Shown here: positions 34,162 through 46,195 of the stretch, piece by piece
How the letters are laid out: each line of letters begins with the position of its first letter
Position numbering within the stretch: position 1 is the stretch's first letter
Source of the DNA: Luzula sylvatica
Lineage: Eukaryota > Streptophyta > Magnoliopsida > Poales > Juncaceae
Direction of reading: 5' to 3'
Assembly (NCBI GenBank): GCA_946800325.1
Contig: OX326957.1
Coordinates: 53,687,798 to 53,751,797, forward strand
Length of the DNA: 64,000 bases
Translations under genes and position numbers: made by a program
Notes under the pieces: model-generated
The model's database searches: none
What the model was told of the DNA's origin: nothing
The model's input: the letters and a program-made list of their open reading frames with translations, nothing else

Positions 34162-36734
34162 CTTTTGACTTAGAGTCAATAGAAAATTGCGAATCTTGTT
34201 TGATGGGTAAGATGACAAAGACACATTTCTCCAAGAAAGGAGAAAGATCGAAAGATGTGTTGGCCCTCATACATTCCGATGTATGTGGACCGATGAGTGT
34301 CGAGACTAGAAATGGGTATCGCTACTTTGTGACTTTTACTGGCGATTATAGTAGATATGGTTATCTATACTTAATGCGTCACAAAAGTGAAACTTTTGAG
34401 AAATTCAAAGAGTTTCAACACGAAGTAGAACTTCAACTGGGCAAGAAAGTAAAAGCCATTCGATCGGATCGAGGTGGCGAATACTTGAGCTATGAGTTTG
34501 AGGACTATCTTCGAGATTGTGGTATAGTATCACAATGGACTCCACCCGGTACACCCCAATGGAATGGAGTGTCTGAGAGGAGGAATCGGACCTTGTTAGA
34601 CATGGTTCGCTCGATGATGAGTCGAACGGAGTTGCCAAAGTCATTTTGGGGTTTCGCGCTTCAAACGGCCGCTTATATACTGAATAAAGTTCCGTCCAAA
34701 TCTGTTGAAAAGACACCATATGAATTATGGCATGGCAAGGTGCCATTATTGTCTTATTTTAAGATTTGGGGCTGCGAGGTATACGTCAAAAGACTATTGA
34801 CGGAAAAACTCGAGCCAAGATCAGATGAGTGTTTATTTGTGGGGTATCCTCAAGAAACTAGAGGATACTACTTTTACTTGCCTAGCGAAAACAAGGTTTT
34901 CGTGGCTCGACGAGGACACTTCTTAGAGAAGGAATTCCTAGATCGTCAAGCCAGTGGGAGTAAAATTGATCTCGAAGAAATTCGAGAACCACAAAGTGAA
35001 CAAGTTGATCTGGAACAAGATTCTGAGTTACCATTGGATGGTGAACCAGAATCTAGTACACAAGCTATACGTAGATCTGGTAAGAATCGTCAAGAACCTG
35101 AGAGATATGGATTTCTCATTAGTAATGACGATGATGAGTTGACTCTAGATGACGAGCCAACCTCCTACAAAGGTGTTATGTCTAGCCTGGATTCCTCGGC
35201 ATGGCATGAAGTTATGAAAACCGAGATCCAGTCCATGTATGATAATAAGCTTTGGAATCTTATTGATTCACCTAATGGTTCTAAGACCGTTGGGTGCAAA
35301 TGGGTTTTCAAGAAGAAAATCGACATGGATGGTAATGTACACACTTTTAAAGCAAGGCTAGTGGCGAAAGGTTTCAAGCAAATTCATGGTGTAGACTATG
35401 ATGAAACGTTTTCCCCAGTAGCCATGTTTAAGAGCATTCGCATTCTTCTAGCGATAGCTGCATATCACGATTATGAGATATGGCAGATGGATGTCAAAAC
35501 CGCTTTCCTTAACGGGAACCTTACCGAGGATGTGTATATGACACAACCCGAGGGTTTTGTCGATCCAAAGAATACGAATAAAGTGTGCAAGCTTGTGAGA
35601 TCCATTTATGGATTAAAACAAGCATCTCGTGCGTGGAACATACGATTCGATGAGGTCATCGCAAAGTATGGTTTCATTCAAAATATCGAGGAACCTTGTG
35701 TATACAAGAAATTCAGTGGGAGTTCGGTCGTATTCCTCATCTTGTACGTGGACGGCATCTTACTTATTGGTAATGACATCCCAATGCTTAACCAGGTTAA
35801 GGCATATTTGGGTAGTCAATTCGCAATGAAGGACTTAGGAGAAGCCGCCTATATTTTAGGCGTGAAGATCTATAGAGATAGATCGAGGAGACTTCTCGGA
35901 CTAAGTCAAAGTACATATATTGACAAAGTGATAACTAGGTTTCACATGGAGCAATCCAAGAAAGGATTTCTGCCAATGTCACATGGCATCGCTCTCACTA
36001 AGGATCAGTGTCCTTCAACGGACGCTGAACGTGAGCGAATGAGTCGGATCCTATACGCTTCGGCTATAGGATCGATCATGTATGCCATGATATGTACTAG
36101 ACCAGATGTCGCATATGCGTTGAGTGTGACTTCCCGCTATCAGTCTGATCCCGGGGAAGTTCACTGGTCCGCAGTCAAGAGCATTCTTAAGTATCTCAGG
36201 AATACTAAAGATATGTTTCTTGTCTATGGAGGTTCGGAAGGAGATCTGATTATCCAAGGATATACAGATGCTAGTTTCCAAACTTGCCTGGACGATTTCC
36301 AATCTCAAAGTGGATACGTCTTCACGCTCAATGGCGGAGCTGTTGTTTGGAAAAGCTCCAAACAGAAGACAGTGGCTGATTCTACAACTGAAGCGGAATA
36401 CATCGCGGCTTCGGAAGCCGCAAAGGAGGCTGTCTGGCTACGACAGTTCGTGATGGAACTTGGTGTTATGCCAAGCATCTCGGGTCCCATGGATGTGTAT
36501 TGTGACAATAACGGAGCAATAGCACAATCCAAGGAACCGCGAGCGCATCACAGGTCCAAGCATGTACTCCGGCGTTACCACTTGATTCGTGAGATTACGA
36601 AGAGAGCTGACGTGAAAATAATGAAGATACCTACTGATGATAACGTGGCCGATCCATTTACGAAGCCACTATCACGTGCCAAGCATGAGCAGCATGCTAG
36701 GGCGATAGGATTGGGATATCTATCGCAGTGTTAG

Positions 36735-38034
36735 ATTGGGTGTTTTATTTATGTTTCTTATTGCATAAGGGGATTCGATCTGCCTAGTGCAAGTGGGAGA
36801 ACATTTATTATGCCCTAGGCGTGTTATTCGGATTGTATTTGTTTATGAGACAGATATTTATATTATTATTCATCATATGACCTAAACCTTCATATTTCAA
36901 AAAATTTAAATAACAAGAAAGTGTGTGAAAGGTTATTCGATTATAATAATCGGATAGACCTTGAATTTTATTCTAGTTTAGTGCATCGAGTCAGTTGAGA
37001 ATAATATGTTGCATGGCCATAGTCTGGCATATTGATTCGTCAATTGAATGATAGTAAAACCACTAAACGGAATGAATATAATTCTAAAACGTCCCTCGTG
37101 TATAAAGTTGTTCATAGGTTTGAACCAGGTAGTCCATTCACTGAATGAAGACTTTTACATACACTGGCATATTCGTAGATGAGATGATCAGGTTTTACTG
37201 ATCTGGGACGGTAGCGTCGATTCTAGAATATGGATATACGCGGCGTCGTATATTGAACTGACCACTATATGAGTTTGTAACATGGTCAGAGTCATTGGAG
37301 ACGAACTCATATCCAGATAGTGCGTTTTAGTTCTTCATACTTGAGTGATCTCACGGATACCTAGTATGTGAAAAGACAATGCTTTGATATAATTAACCCC
37401 ACGCGTAACTGTGTAGCAGAGATTACTATTGGGTATTGTTTTTAGCATAGGCAAAGGATGTGAGGTTGCAAGATAGGAATTGTTCCTTTCTAACCTTCAA
37501 AAGGATAGAGGGAGATATCTCTCGGGCCCCTCGATTGAATTGAGATTGATGAAATGCTTGGCCAAGCTCGATGGAACTCAGTAGAGTTCGCATTGTTATT
37601 ATCAATCTAATTCTTATCGAGAAAGAGTATATCTGATCAAAAAGAAAAGGGGATGACTTGAAGTCTTAGACTTCACCGTGACTCTTTTGATCGGAAGATA
37701 TCGCGAACAAGAGGACTAGTAACACTTTTCTGAGCTAGGTATGAAGATGTACTGCATTTTCATAAAGGTGTTCTCCACCTTTTTCGTGCTAATTCTGGGT
37801 AGGTATTAACGGCAATCTAGTGCTCACAATACCTTGTGGATTGCTACTATATCCACTGCCAGTCTTAGACGAACCTACACGGTCACACCAAGATTTCGTA
37901 ACATATCGGATTCTCAAGATAATGCTCACCAATACGTTTGTTGGACAAACAAAATGGAATCACGTGTGATTAGATCTCACGACATATGTTGGACATATGG
38001 CCAAGTTGATTAAGTCTTAATCCAAGAGGGAGTT
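36735..38034 (+). other. 3' UTR of element A
   Basis: About 1.3 kb, closely similar to 23227-24527 of A'. One GGCCATAGTCTGGC motif near 37016. Purine tract AAGAGGGAGTT just before the 3' LTR. No coding similarity. Confidence 0.8.
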
Positions 38035-38641
38035 TGAAAGAAAATATGGCTTAAGAATTAACTTGGAAGAATTTATATAAATAGGCAAATCTGCAGTCAG
38101 AATTGGGTTCGTTCGAACGAACTATTTAAGTGCGTTCGAACGGACTTATTCGTGATAGTCAGAATTGGGTTCGTTCGAACGAACTATTTAAGTGCGTTCG
38201 AACGAACCTATTTCCTATATATATAGAATTCTGATTTCGTTTTAACCTGAGCTAATTTTCAGAATTAGGGTTTTGAGCCGCCGCTTTCTCTCTCTTCTTC
38301 CACAGAAAATAGATTGGATCTAGAGTGATTTAGAGGGAGATTCGAGCAAGTTCTTGAGAGAATTGATCGTGACGGCGACTAGAACGACGTCAGCGATTTG
38401 GAGTGATTTAGAGTGATTTAGAGGGAAATCAAGGTGGACACGAGTAGAGGGATTGCACGAGCACTCCTTCGAGAAGGTTCACGGATTTGGAGAAGAAATC
38501 GACACGTACTAACTTGTACGAGGTAATTTTCTCCAACTCTTCCTTTTTGGATGGTTTTCGGACGTGATCCCGGTAGAATTAGGTTACGCATGCGAAACTA
38601 ATTCCGCTGCACACTTTGATAAACGTGTGCGTAACCCTACA
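38035..38641 (+). repeat. 3' LTR of element A (607 bp)
   Basis: TGAAAG...CCCTACA followed by the GCACA duplication. Contains two pairs of TCGA palindromes at about 38109-38208, as in the 5' LTR. Confidence 0.92.
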
Positions 38642-38817
38642 GCACAATCTTAGAGAATATAGCTCGCGTATCAAAATACCAAGCCGTGCACATCCTATGT
38701 GCCAATTCTTGTAATCAAGCCCGACATAGTACGGCTCATTGTGTGACCGTGTAGGTTCGTTTAACGATGGCAAGAGGCTGTTTCCAAAGCCCTACAAGCC
38801 CATGAGCGGGATCTAGC

Positions 38818-40525
38818 TGTCACACCCCAAATTATAAAATGGGAAAGGATGCGGCAACCCGCCAGTATACAACTCGTATACCACAGGCTCTTATATGATA
38901 ATTTCACAAAAACATAAATACCACAACTCGAAAACAACGACACACATATAAGTACATATGCATCACCATAACATATACAAAGAACTCAAAGAAACCTAGC
39001 GGAAGCTTATAAACACAAACACGACATAAACAAACACAAAACTAAACAAGATGTCGCATCAACAAAAGGCTCGCTGGCCAGAAACGGAAATAAACTAATA
39101 TACACAAGATGGAGGTTCCGTGATGAAAACGAAACCGTCGTACTCACACTCTAGATACCCGCTGCCCCGGATGATCTGTTCACCGTACCTAGACTCAAAA
39201 TATTCAAATAAAACGGTTAGCCACGGAAGTGACTAAGTGAGTGAGTTTTGAGCCTAGCTTATTAAGATCGACCTCATACATGGCTAGTCAAAAACCTCGC
39301 TCGAAAATAATCATAATCATAATTCATATTCTGAAATAATATAAGTATATAAATACTTCTCAAAATACTTGCCCCGGCTTTTCGAAATCAAAATCACTTA
39401 CCTTCATACATAATCATATACATACTAATATACTTTACCGGGGTGAGGGCGCTAATAACTCTCGACTGAAGTGCCAACCCGAGTTGATAGCTAATCACAA
39501 ACGGGCTGGAACAAAACATAAGGGGAACACATCCACCCGACGACTACTGGATATCCATGCGCCACAGCCAAACCCCTCATGGGTCGGGACTTTGCACTAC
39601 ATCAAGTTAGCTATGCCTTTTCCCTCAACAGAGTCTCACATAGACCCTTTCTAAAATCGCAAGTCCCAGCTTACGTTTTAGACAAACTCAAATCATACAT
39701 ATAGAGAGCCTCATGAAGACCCTTACTAAAATCGTAAGCCCGGCTTACGTTTTATCAAACTCAAATTCTACATATATATAGATGATCAAATCTACATAAT
39801 ATACATTTCGTTAAGGTAACATGGTTTTTAAAGCAAAATACGGTTTCTAAAGCAAGAACCATTGACTATCATGTAAGGTCTAGAAATGATCGAAATTGGA
39901 TTCTTAATAAGAGGAAAGTGATAGTGACACTCACCTAATGGAAAGAAACTCGACAAACAAGATATTAATCGAAACGGCGCAGAAAATGGAGCGAATCGAA
40001 ACGTCGAAGGAATTCTTCTTTTGATCTTCCTAACTCGTACAACTCAACCTCCTGAAGATGATGGCACTTTTCGTTTTGCGAAATCTCCTCTTTTCCTTGC
40101 TTTTTCCTATTTCTCTCTCTTTTTTTCTCTTAGGGTTTCATGAAAGAGTATGTGTGCTAATGGATCTGGATGGAGAGAGGTGTTGGCCGCCTAATAAGTG
40201 AGTGGAATTTGCATATTTCATCCATAACCCTCTAAACTTAATTATTTACCAACCATTTAATTTACAACTTTTGGGGGTTTATTTTACAAACTCTATTTTT
40301 AGTATTATAAATGGTTTGATCATTTTGCAAATAAGACCCTATAATATATTTATTTAAATAACTCACAAATATGTAATTACGGTTATACCCTTTCAAAAAC
40401 TTTGACACATAAGAACTCGATCTTGATCGTTGGAAGAGTTATATTTTTAATATAGGTCTTATATTCTGAGATCTTAGGAATAATAATCTACAAATATCAA
40501 AACCCTATTTTTGATATTTATTACA
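38818..40525 (-). mobile_element. Solo LTR of a Ty3/gypsy-type element (1,708 bp)
   Basis: Ends TGTCACACC...TTACA on plus, flanked by CTAGC (38813-38817) and CTAGT (40526-40530). The empty site is readable from the homologous stretch of B (near 32925: TCCCACTCATGAGC and its continuation). Read on minus it ends GGGGTGTGACA, the terminus common in plant chromovirus (Tekay-like) LTRs, and has a CT-rich, CCCTAAGAGAA-containing stretch typical of LTR leader DNA. No internal domain remains, so it is a solo LTR left by LTR-LTR recombination. Lineage assignment is an inference. Confidence 0.75.
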
Positions 40526-43500
40526 CTAGTCACTCCATCATGGCTACCCATGTTAAAACGAAAAATGATTGTGATCATTGTGCCTATCTCGAATAGCGGT
40601 TATTAGTTCTCTTGTTTACGATATCCGTTAATCAAAATGCATGGTGATAGTCATCCTTATAATTTGATTAACAACACTTATTTCCGGATTCCGAGTAGAG
40701 TTAACAAATTTCAATCGATATTAACCGTTAATATCATTGACTGCGGCCGCAGATTTCGTTAATCGACTCATCGAGCGGCGCCTAAGAGATATCTCTTCCT
40801 TTCGGAATAAACAATTCCTATCTTGGAGACTCACATTGAATTCCATGTTTCGGACAATACCCAATGATGATCGTTTTGGCCCCCTATTACGGTAGGCGTA
40901 AGATCATATCAAAGCATTGTGTTATGCACGTAACGCAATCAATGGTCCCCTCAAGTGTGAAGAACCTAATACCCTACTCGTCACGAGTCCATCCATAATG
41001 ACTAAACCATGTTATGGTCTCGCGGCTTTGGTCATATCCAATATATGTCACCTAGCATATATCTACGTTCCCAATTCAACAAGCACCTTGTCCTATGATT
41101 AGCAAAACATAATCATCTCCTCGGCTAACGTACTAGTGTACGCGTTCAGTCTATTATCGGATAATAGAAATGCTTCTCTCTTAAGCAAACTGCCACGCGA
41201 CTAGGGATGTTTAGAAATGAAACTTTAGATGTGACGGTTTCGCTGCACATAATCACGTATTATGCCGACGTCCACACAAGCTCAAATCAAGGTTCATGTA
41301 ATCAAATTACACAACCCGCACACAGTTTTCATATAAGGTGAATGCATATTAATTTAAGTAAACAACATTTTTAAAGGGATGCATTCATATGGATTAAGTA
41401 TTTGGGTGATACAACGTTTACCTATGGGTATCTCCATACCCACAACCTGCGAGGACTATCGTATTAGATAACTACACTCTACTCTCTTCTTCCTTCTCTA
41501 GGTATCTCCATACCCATAGTCATCGAATGACAGTCACGCGCGACTAGAGAGAGCCGTTTTGTAAACGGGTCCGCACGTTGCCGCTAGTGTTAATCTTCGT
41601 AAGGTTTGGAACATTTCCATATACCTATGATCACATCTTTTCACAAAATTTCACGGATCAAATGAAATTTTCTGAGTATTGGCTAGAAGTGGTTGTGACC
41701 TCGACATTTTTGGCTTGTACTATTGCGTCTCACGCAATATACAACCATAAATCCGATAACTCGTGACTACTCGAGTTTGGTCATGTATCCATGATCCATA
41801 CTGCTTCCTTTTGCGATTAATAACCGCAATATACTCGCCTCCGTAAATAGAATAATAAACTGTTGGTCCTGTGGAACCTTTTCACATAACCGTGTTTTCG
41901 TTTAAGCAAAACATGTACACACTTTGTGATCGAAAGTCGTGCTACATATTTGGATGTGCCAAATATTTGGAAACTATTGTTGTTATAACTCTTTATAACC
42001 AACACGTCCTCTACACCATTATAGATGAAATAAAATCCAGAATTCTTTTGCAAAGTATTCAAGGATAAACTTCACCGCTATCAATACAAATCCCGATGGG
42101 TTTAAATATACATAACTATTATGTATATATATGTATAACCATTATACATTCACAAGAGTTAGTCTCATGTAATCGCATTACATTCAAACTCGTGTGATTC
42201 CCATGGATTTTATTGACGGTAAATTAGACGCTTCATATGTACGACGGATAGCCACATACATATCATGACGGATATAATAGATCCTCACATCAAATGTAAA
42301 GCATCATATTATTACTTTTCGTCCTGCTTGATGTCTCACATCGAGCCGTAGAAAATTTCTGCCATTCAACATTTCGATTTAACTCCACCAAGGAGTTATA
42401 TGTTGAAAACCATTTTCAAAAATATGTCGACATACGTGCTATAATATAGAACGAGGAACTTCTTAGATCTATCCTATAGATCTTCACGCTTAATACATAA
42501 GCGGTCTCGCCTAAATCCTTTGTCGTTACAAGAAATATAACGCGGCTCCCACTAACCTTCATGTTTACACAAAGTTTCCATTCGTTCCGACAATGTTGTT
42601 ATAACAGTTTATAACTTCGTTAAAACGAATATTCCAATTCCGAGAAGCTTTCTCTAATCCATCATATGGATCGCTAAAGCGTGCATATCCTATCCCCGAT
42701 TCTTATGAATCGACAAAACCGTAAGGTTGTGTCAAGTACACATCCTTTCATAAAATTTCAGTTAAGAAATTCGGTTTGGACATTCATTTTGCCACATCAC
42801 ATAGTCATAATATGCGACCATGGAAAGCAGAATTTCGAGAATGCGAAAGCATGGCAACATGCGAAAACGTTTCGTCATAGTCCAACTACGAATTACTTGA
42901 AACTCTTCGCTACGAGCCTCGCTTTGCATATATGCAAATTCCTATCCGTGTCGTTCTCGTCTTGAAAACCCATTGACATTTCACGGGTCTAACCCGGAAA
43001 GTAATGAAATCAAGTTCTAAACTTGATAATTTACACGGATCGAATCTCAGATTTCATGACATCATGTCATGTGGAATCGTTACTTTTCATAGCATCCTTG
43101 TAGGATATCGAATCATCATATGATTTCGATCTATCATCATTAGCCACGATAAATCCGTATTTATCGGCTTATGATATAGCCTACTTGATCTACGAAAAAT
43201 TCCTTTGTGTGTTCGACTTGCGTTCATCAACTCTTGATGAAGTCATGTCAACTTTTATCGGTACCATGCTCATTTTTCAGATCTCGAACTCTTTCGAGAT
43301 TTATTCTACTCCCACTAGCCCGCGTAGAGATAAATGGCATCAAGTTCCAAACTTGTGCGCATTATGTCCTCCTCCAAGAAGGCATCTCTTCGAGCCACGA
43401 AAATCTCATTTTCGTCGGGACGTTAGAACTAATACCCTTTAGTTTCCTTTAGGATATATGATAAACGAACAATTTTCAGATTTGGGATTGAGTTTAATCG

Positions 43501-45200
43501 AAACCAATTTCATTAGAAGGTTTATGGCGTCTTTTGTACCGATCCATATCCTTTAGGATATATGATAAACGAACAATTTACTCACATCCTCAAATCTGTA
43601 CAAATGGCAACTTCGGAACCATTCCGATCCATATCTCATATGGCGTCTTTTGTACCGATTAGAAGGTTTATGGTCCATATCATATATGCAACCTTTCATT
43701 AGTGCCGCTGTCTCAAGGGTGTATCCCCAAAACATTTTTGGGAGATCCGTTTGACTTATCATTTATCGAACCATGTCTAACATGCGTTCATTTCCTCTTT
43801 TCGAATACATCTCAATGTTCCGAAATGAATATAATCGTGAAACGATTCCACAATCATGAATGATAATCAATACTTATAACTCAAATATCGCCTATTCGAT
43901 CCTATCGAAGTGCGTAACTCAAATACTCGCCTCCTCGATCCTATCAAAGGGCTTTGATTTTCTAGCTAAATAGATATAGTATTTTTTGTTTTTGAAACTC
44001 TTTGAACCTTTCAAAAGTCTCCGTTTCGGCACGCATTAAACAGATATTACCGTATCTATTTTAACCGTCTGTAAACGTAACAAAATACCGATAGCCTCCT
44101 CTTGCCTCGGAATTTATCGGATATATTACATCTCATTGTAATTTCCAATAATTCGTTGGATCTTTCTCCAACCTTTGAAGAATGATGCCCTTTGTCATCT
44201 CGCCTAATAAATAAGTATCTTATTAATCAATCGAATCTAATTCGAATGATTCTAGCAATCCATCTCATGGAATCTAGATACGCATATCTCATTCATATGG
44301 CCAAGACGACAATGCCGAAAGAAGTAATCAACTTCTAGGTTTAATCCTCCTCGGATTTCACCGTTCTTTGAGTCATTAGTTGGACAACTCTTTGTCCGAA
44401 CTTTCTGTTTGGAAAACATTTTCCCAAAATACCCTTAGACATTTATGTCTTTCGATCCCGCCTTTGAATTACAAGGACATCCACGCATCTATATGCACTG
44501 GATTCCTCGGATGCTCCGAGCATCTCCAATTCAAATTTGAATCGCATCTCATGCAATTTCGGGATTGGCTTATCTATCGAATGCATAAGATATTCGGTCA
44601 CGAAGATCAAATCTCGTACCACCAACACACGAGTGTTAATCAAAGACCCATAAGGCGTCTCAAAATTAGCCTACTCTTTGAGCCGCATTGAACCATTCAA
44701 CGCACTCTAGCTCTTGAAACTATTTCATGAGCGTTGTGTTTTACTTTCGTATGCACCCGAATTCTCAAAACATTTTTGAAAATATGCGTCTTTACATGCC
44801 ACCACAAGGCACGTAATATCGTTCGGTTCCTTCTTAAGTTTATCGAACCCGGCTTTCTCTAAAGCCAAAGCCTCGAGCCCCGAATTTACCATCTACGTGT
44901 CCAACACGTTCCTTTAAGTCTAAGAACTATTCTTTAACTATCAAGGTTCATTACGGTAATTACGGCCCAAAAGCCATCTATCATATCGATCTCATCGATA
45001 TATTTGGTGTTGCTAGAAAACATAATTCTAAACGGATGATGAAAATTAAGCTCCTAACCGTGCGTACTTAATCTATATGCTTATATGATGAATATATGAA
45101 TGTGTTATTTATATCGAATCGATAACCCTCATACCGATACGGGACTCCAAGTCCATAACACTCAAGATCCATATTTTGCAATCCTCCCACAAGTGACTAT
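40526..45200 (-). pseudogene. Remnant gag/pol region of element D
   Basis: Minus-strand, homologous in order to B (3' UTR, RNase H end, RT, integrase, gag). Readable words include the RNase H end at 41553-41580, which carries the same one-base loss as B, a DETFSHVAM-type RT word near 42850-42880, and MFWGYTLETAALMKGC near 43690-43740. No ORF above about 100 codons follows the expected frame. Several ORFs on either strand are chance or shadow reading. Confidence 0.75.
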
Positions 45201-46182
45201 GGCCGACAAATGGGATCTCGCTATTTAGGTAGGATTAATATCCAATCGTATCCAATACGACTCTTGAACCTTTATAGAATTTCGGTGATGGATCGTATCA
45301 CATACAATCCCAGTTCCGTGTGTGCATTATATCTATGCCCCGAACTCTAATCGGATTAGCTTGGACGGTTAAGTCACAACCATATCCAACGTATCATTCA
45401 ATTGAACTACTCGCGTGCCCGACTATGGCCTGAAACCACGTGAGTCCCCAATTAACGCTTACCACCCGCATCAATACATACAACAATACGTGCCCGACTA
45501 TGGCCCGAAACCACGCATTATGTCATACCAATCTCGATAATTGTGGACATGGAAGGCATTTCCACGACTTAAATATTATGAGGGATCATGTATTTCATGT
45601 TTTACTAATTCGTGACATAATCATATTATATCACTGTCACAAGAATTTCATAAATGCATATGTACTAATTATGGAGATTAATTATTCTAAATAATTACTT
45701 GTTTATATGCTAGAATGTTTGATGCCGATCATATCGATATAAATAACTCAAAATTCCGAGCTTCGTAGCCAAAGTTATCGCGAAAACAAAATCAGCATCC
45801 AGAAGGGGGTCCGTTATACCGTTATAACGGACTGCCCCATCCGTTGTAACGCAGGGGCCCAAGGGGAGCGAGAAAACCTTGCCCGGGATGCGTCCGGGGC
45901 GCCAAAAACTGCCCCCGGGGCGGCAGAAATTCTGATTTTCTGCAGATTTCGCCGTTTCTTCCGTTTTCGCTCGTTTCCAAAACGATAAATCATGAAACTT
46001 TTTCACGATCATTCCTAGATACTCTCAATCAACTTTTGATTGATCTCTAGTGAATTCCACTTGTGATTTTAACGAAATTGACGTTCTAAATATCTAGCAT
46101 CATGCAAACGGGTACGAACTTTGATAACCCGTGCGTATATCCAATATACGACTATGATTTGACCCTCGAATCGATGGCGTTC
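45201..46182 (-). other. Leader of element D
   Basis: Three GGCCATAGTC motifs on minus (about 45200, 45425, 45498). A palindrome pair 22 bp apart lies at 45817-45832 (TACCGTTATAACGGAC) and 45839-45854. It lacks the GATAAT repeats present in B's leader. Confidence 0.75.
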
Positions 46183-46194
46183 GCTCTGATACCA
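46183..46194 (-). other. Primer-binding site of element D
   Basis: On minus TGGTATCAGAGC, next to the LTR end at 46196. Confidence 0.9.
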
Positions 46195-46195
46195 C

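Larger units (their letters stand above)
17944..36734 (+). pseudogene. pol of element A, split by insertion of element B; RT catalytic box mutated
   Basis: Exonic parts 17944-18015 and 34167-36734 (B and its duplicated CTTTT lie between). After the in-frame TGA at 17941 come GAG-pre-integrase (HCHLRHINEK, then CESC near 34190), the integrase core with DD35E spacing (D in HSDVCGP, D in RSDRGGE, E in SERRNRT, 35 residues between the last two), the RVT_2 domain ([35 protein letters not shown]) and RNase H (TDASF, STTEAEY, DNNGAI, ending ADPFTKPLS and GLGYLSQC). The RT box reads YVDG, not YVDD: codon GGC at 35754-35756, where A' has GAC. The DDYSRY word of integrase also reads GDYSRY. From 34167 the frame is open for about 2.57 kb. 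This copy cannot make active RT. Confidence 0.93.
7488..38641 (+). mobile_element. Element A: copia LTR retrotransposon interrupted by elements C and B
   Basis: The 5' LTR (7488-8080) and 3' LTR (38035-38641) are close copies. The 5-bp target duplication GCACA stands at 7483-7487 and 38642-38646. A's own parts are: 5' LTR, primer site, leader (8094-9001 and 16643-17082), gag (17083-17943), pol (17944-18015 and 34167-36734), 3' UTR (36735-38034) and 3' LTR. Cutting out C (TSD ATGCA) and B (TSD CTTTT) restores continuous leader and pol reading, as shown by the uninterrupted minus-strand copy A'. Without the inserts A is about 7.4 kb. It inserted into element D near D's purine tract. Confidence 0.92.

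Noticed and set aside
44380..44691. 103-codon plus-strand ORF in element D
   Set aside because: Opposite strand to D's pol remnant, with a near-duplicate in B (21087-21314, minus); a shared shadow of decayed gag/pol.
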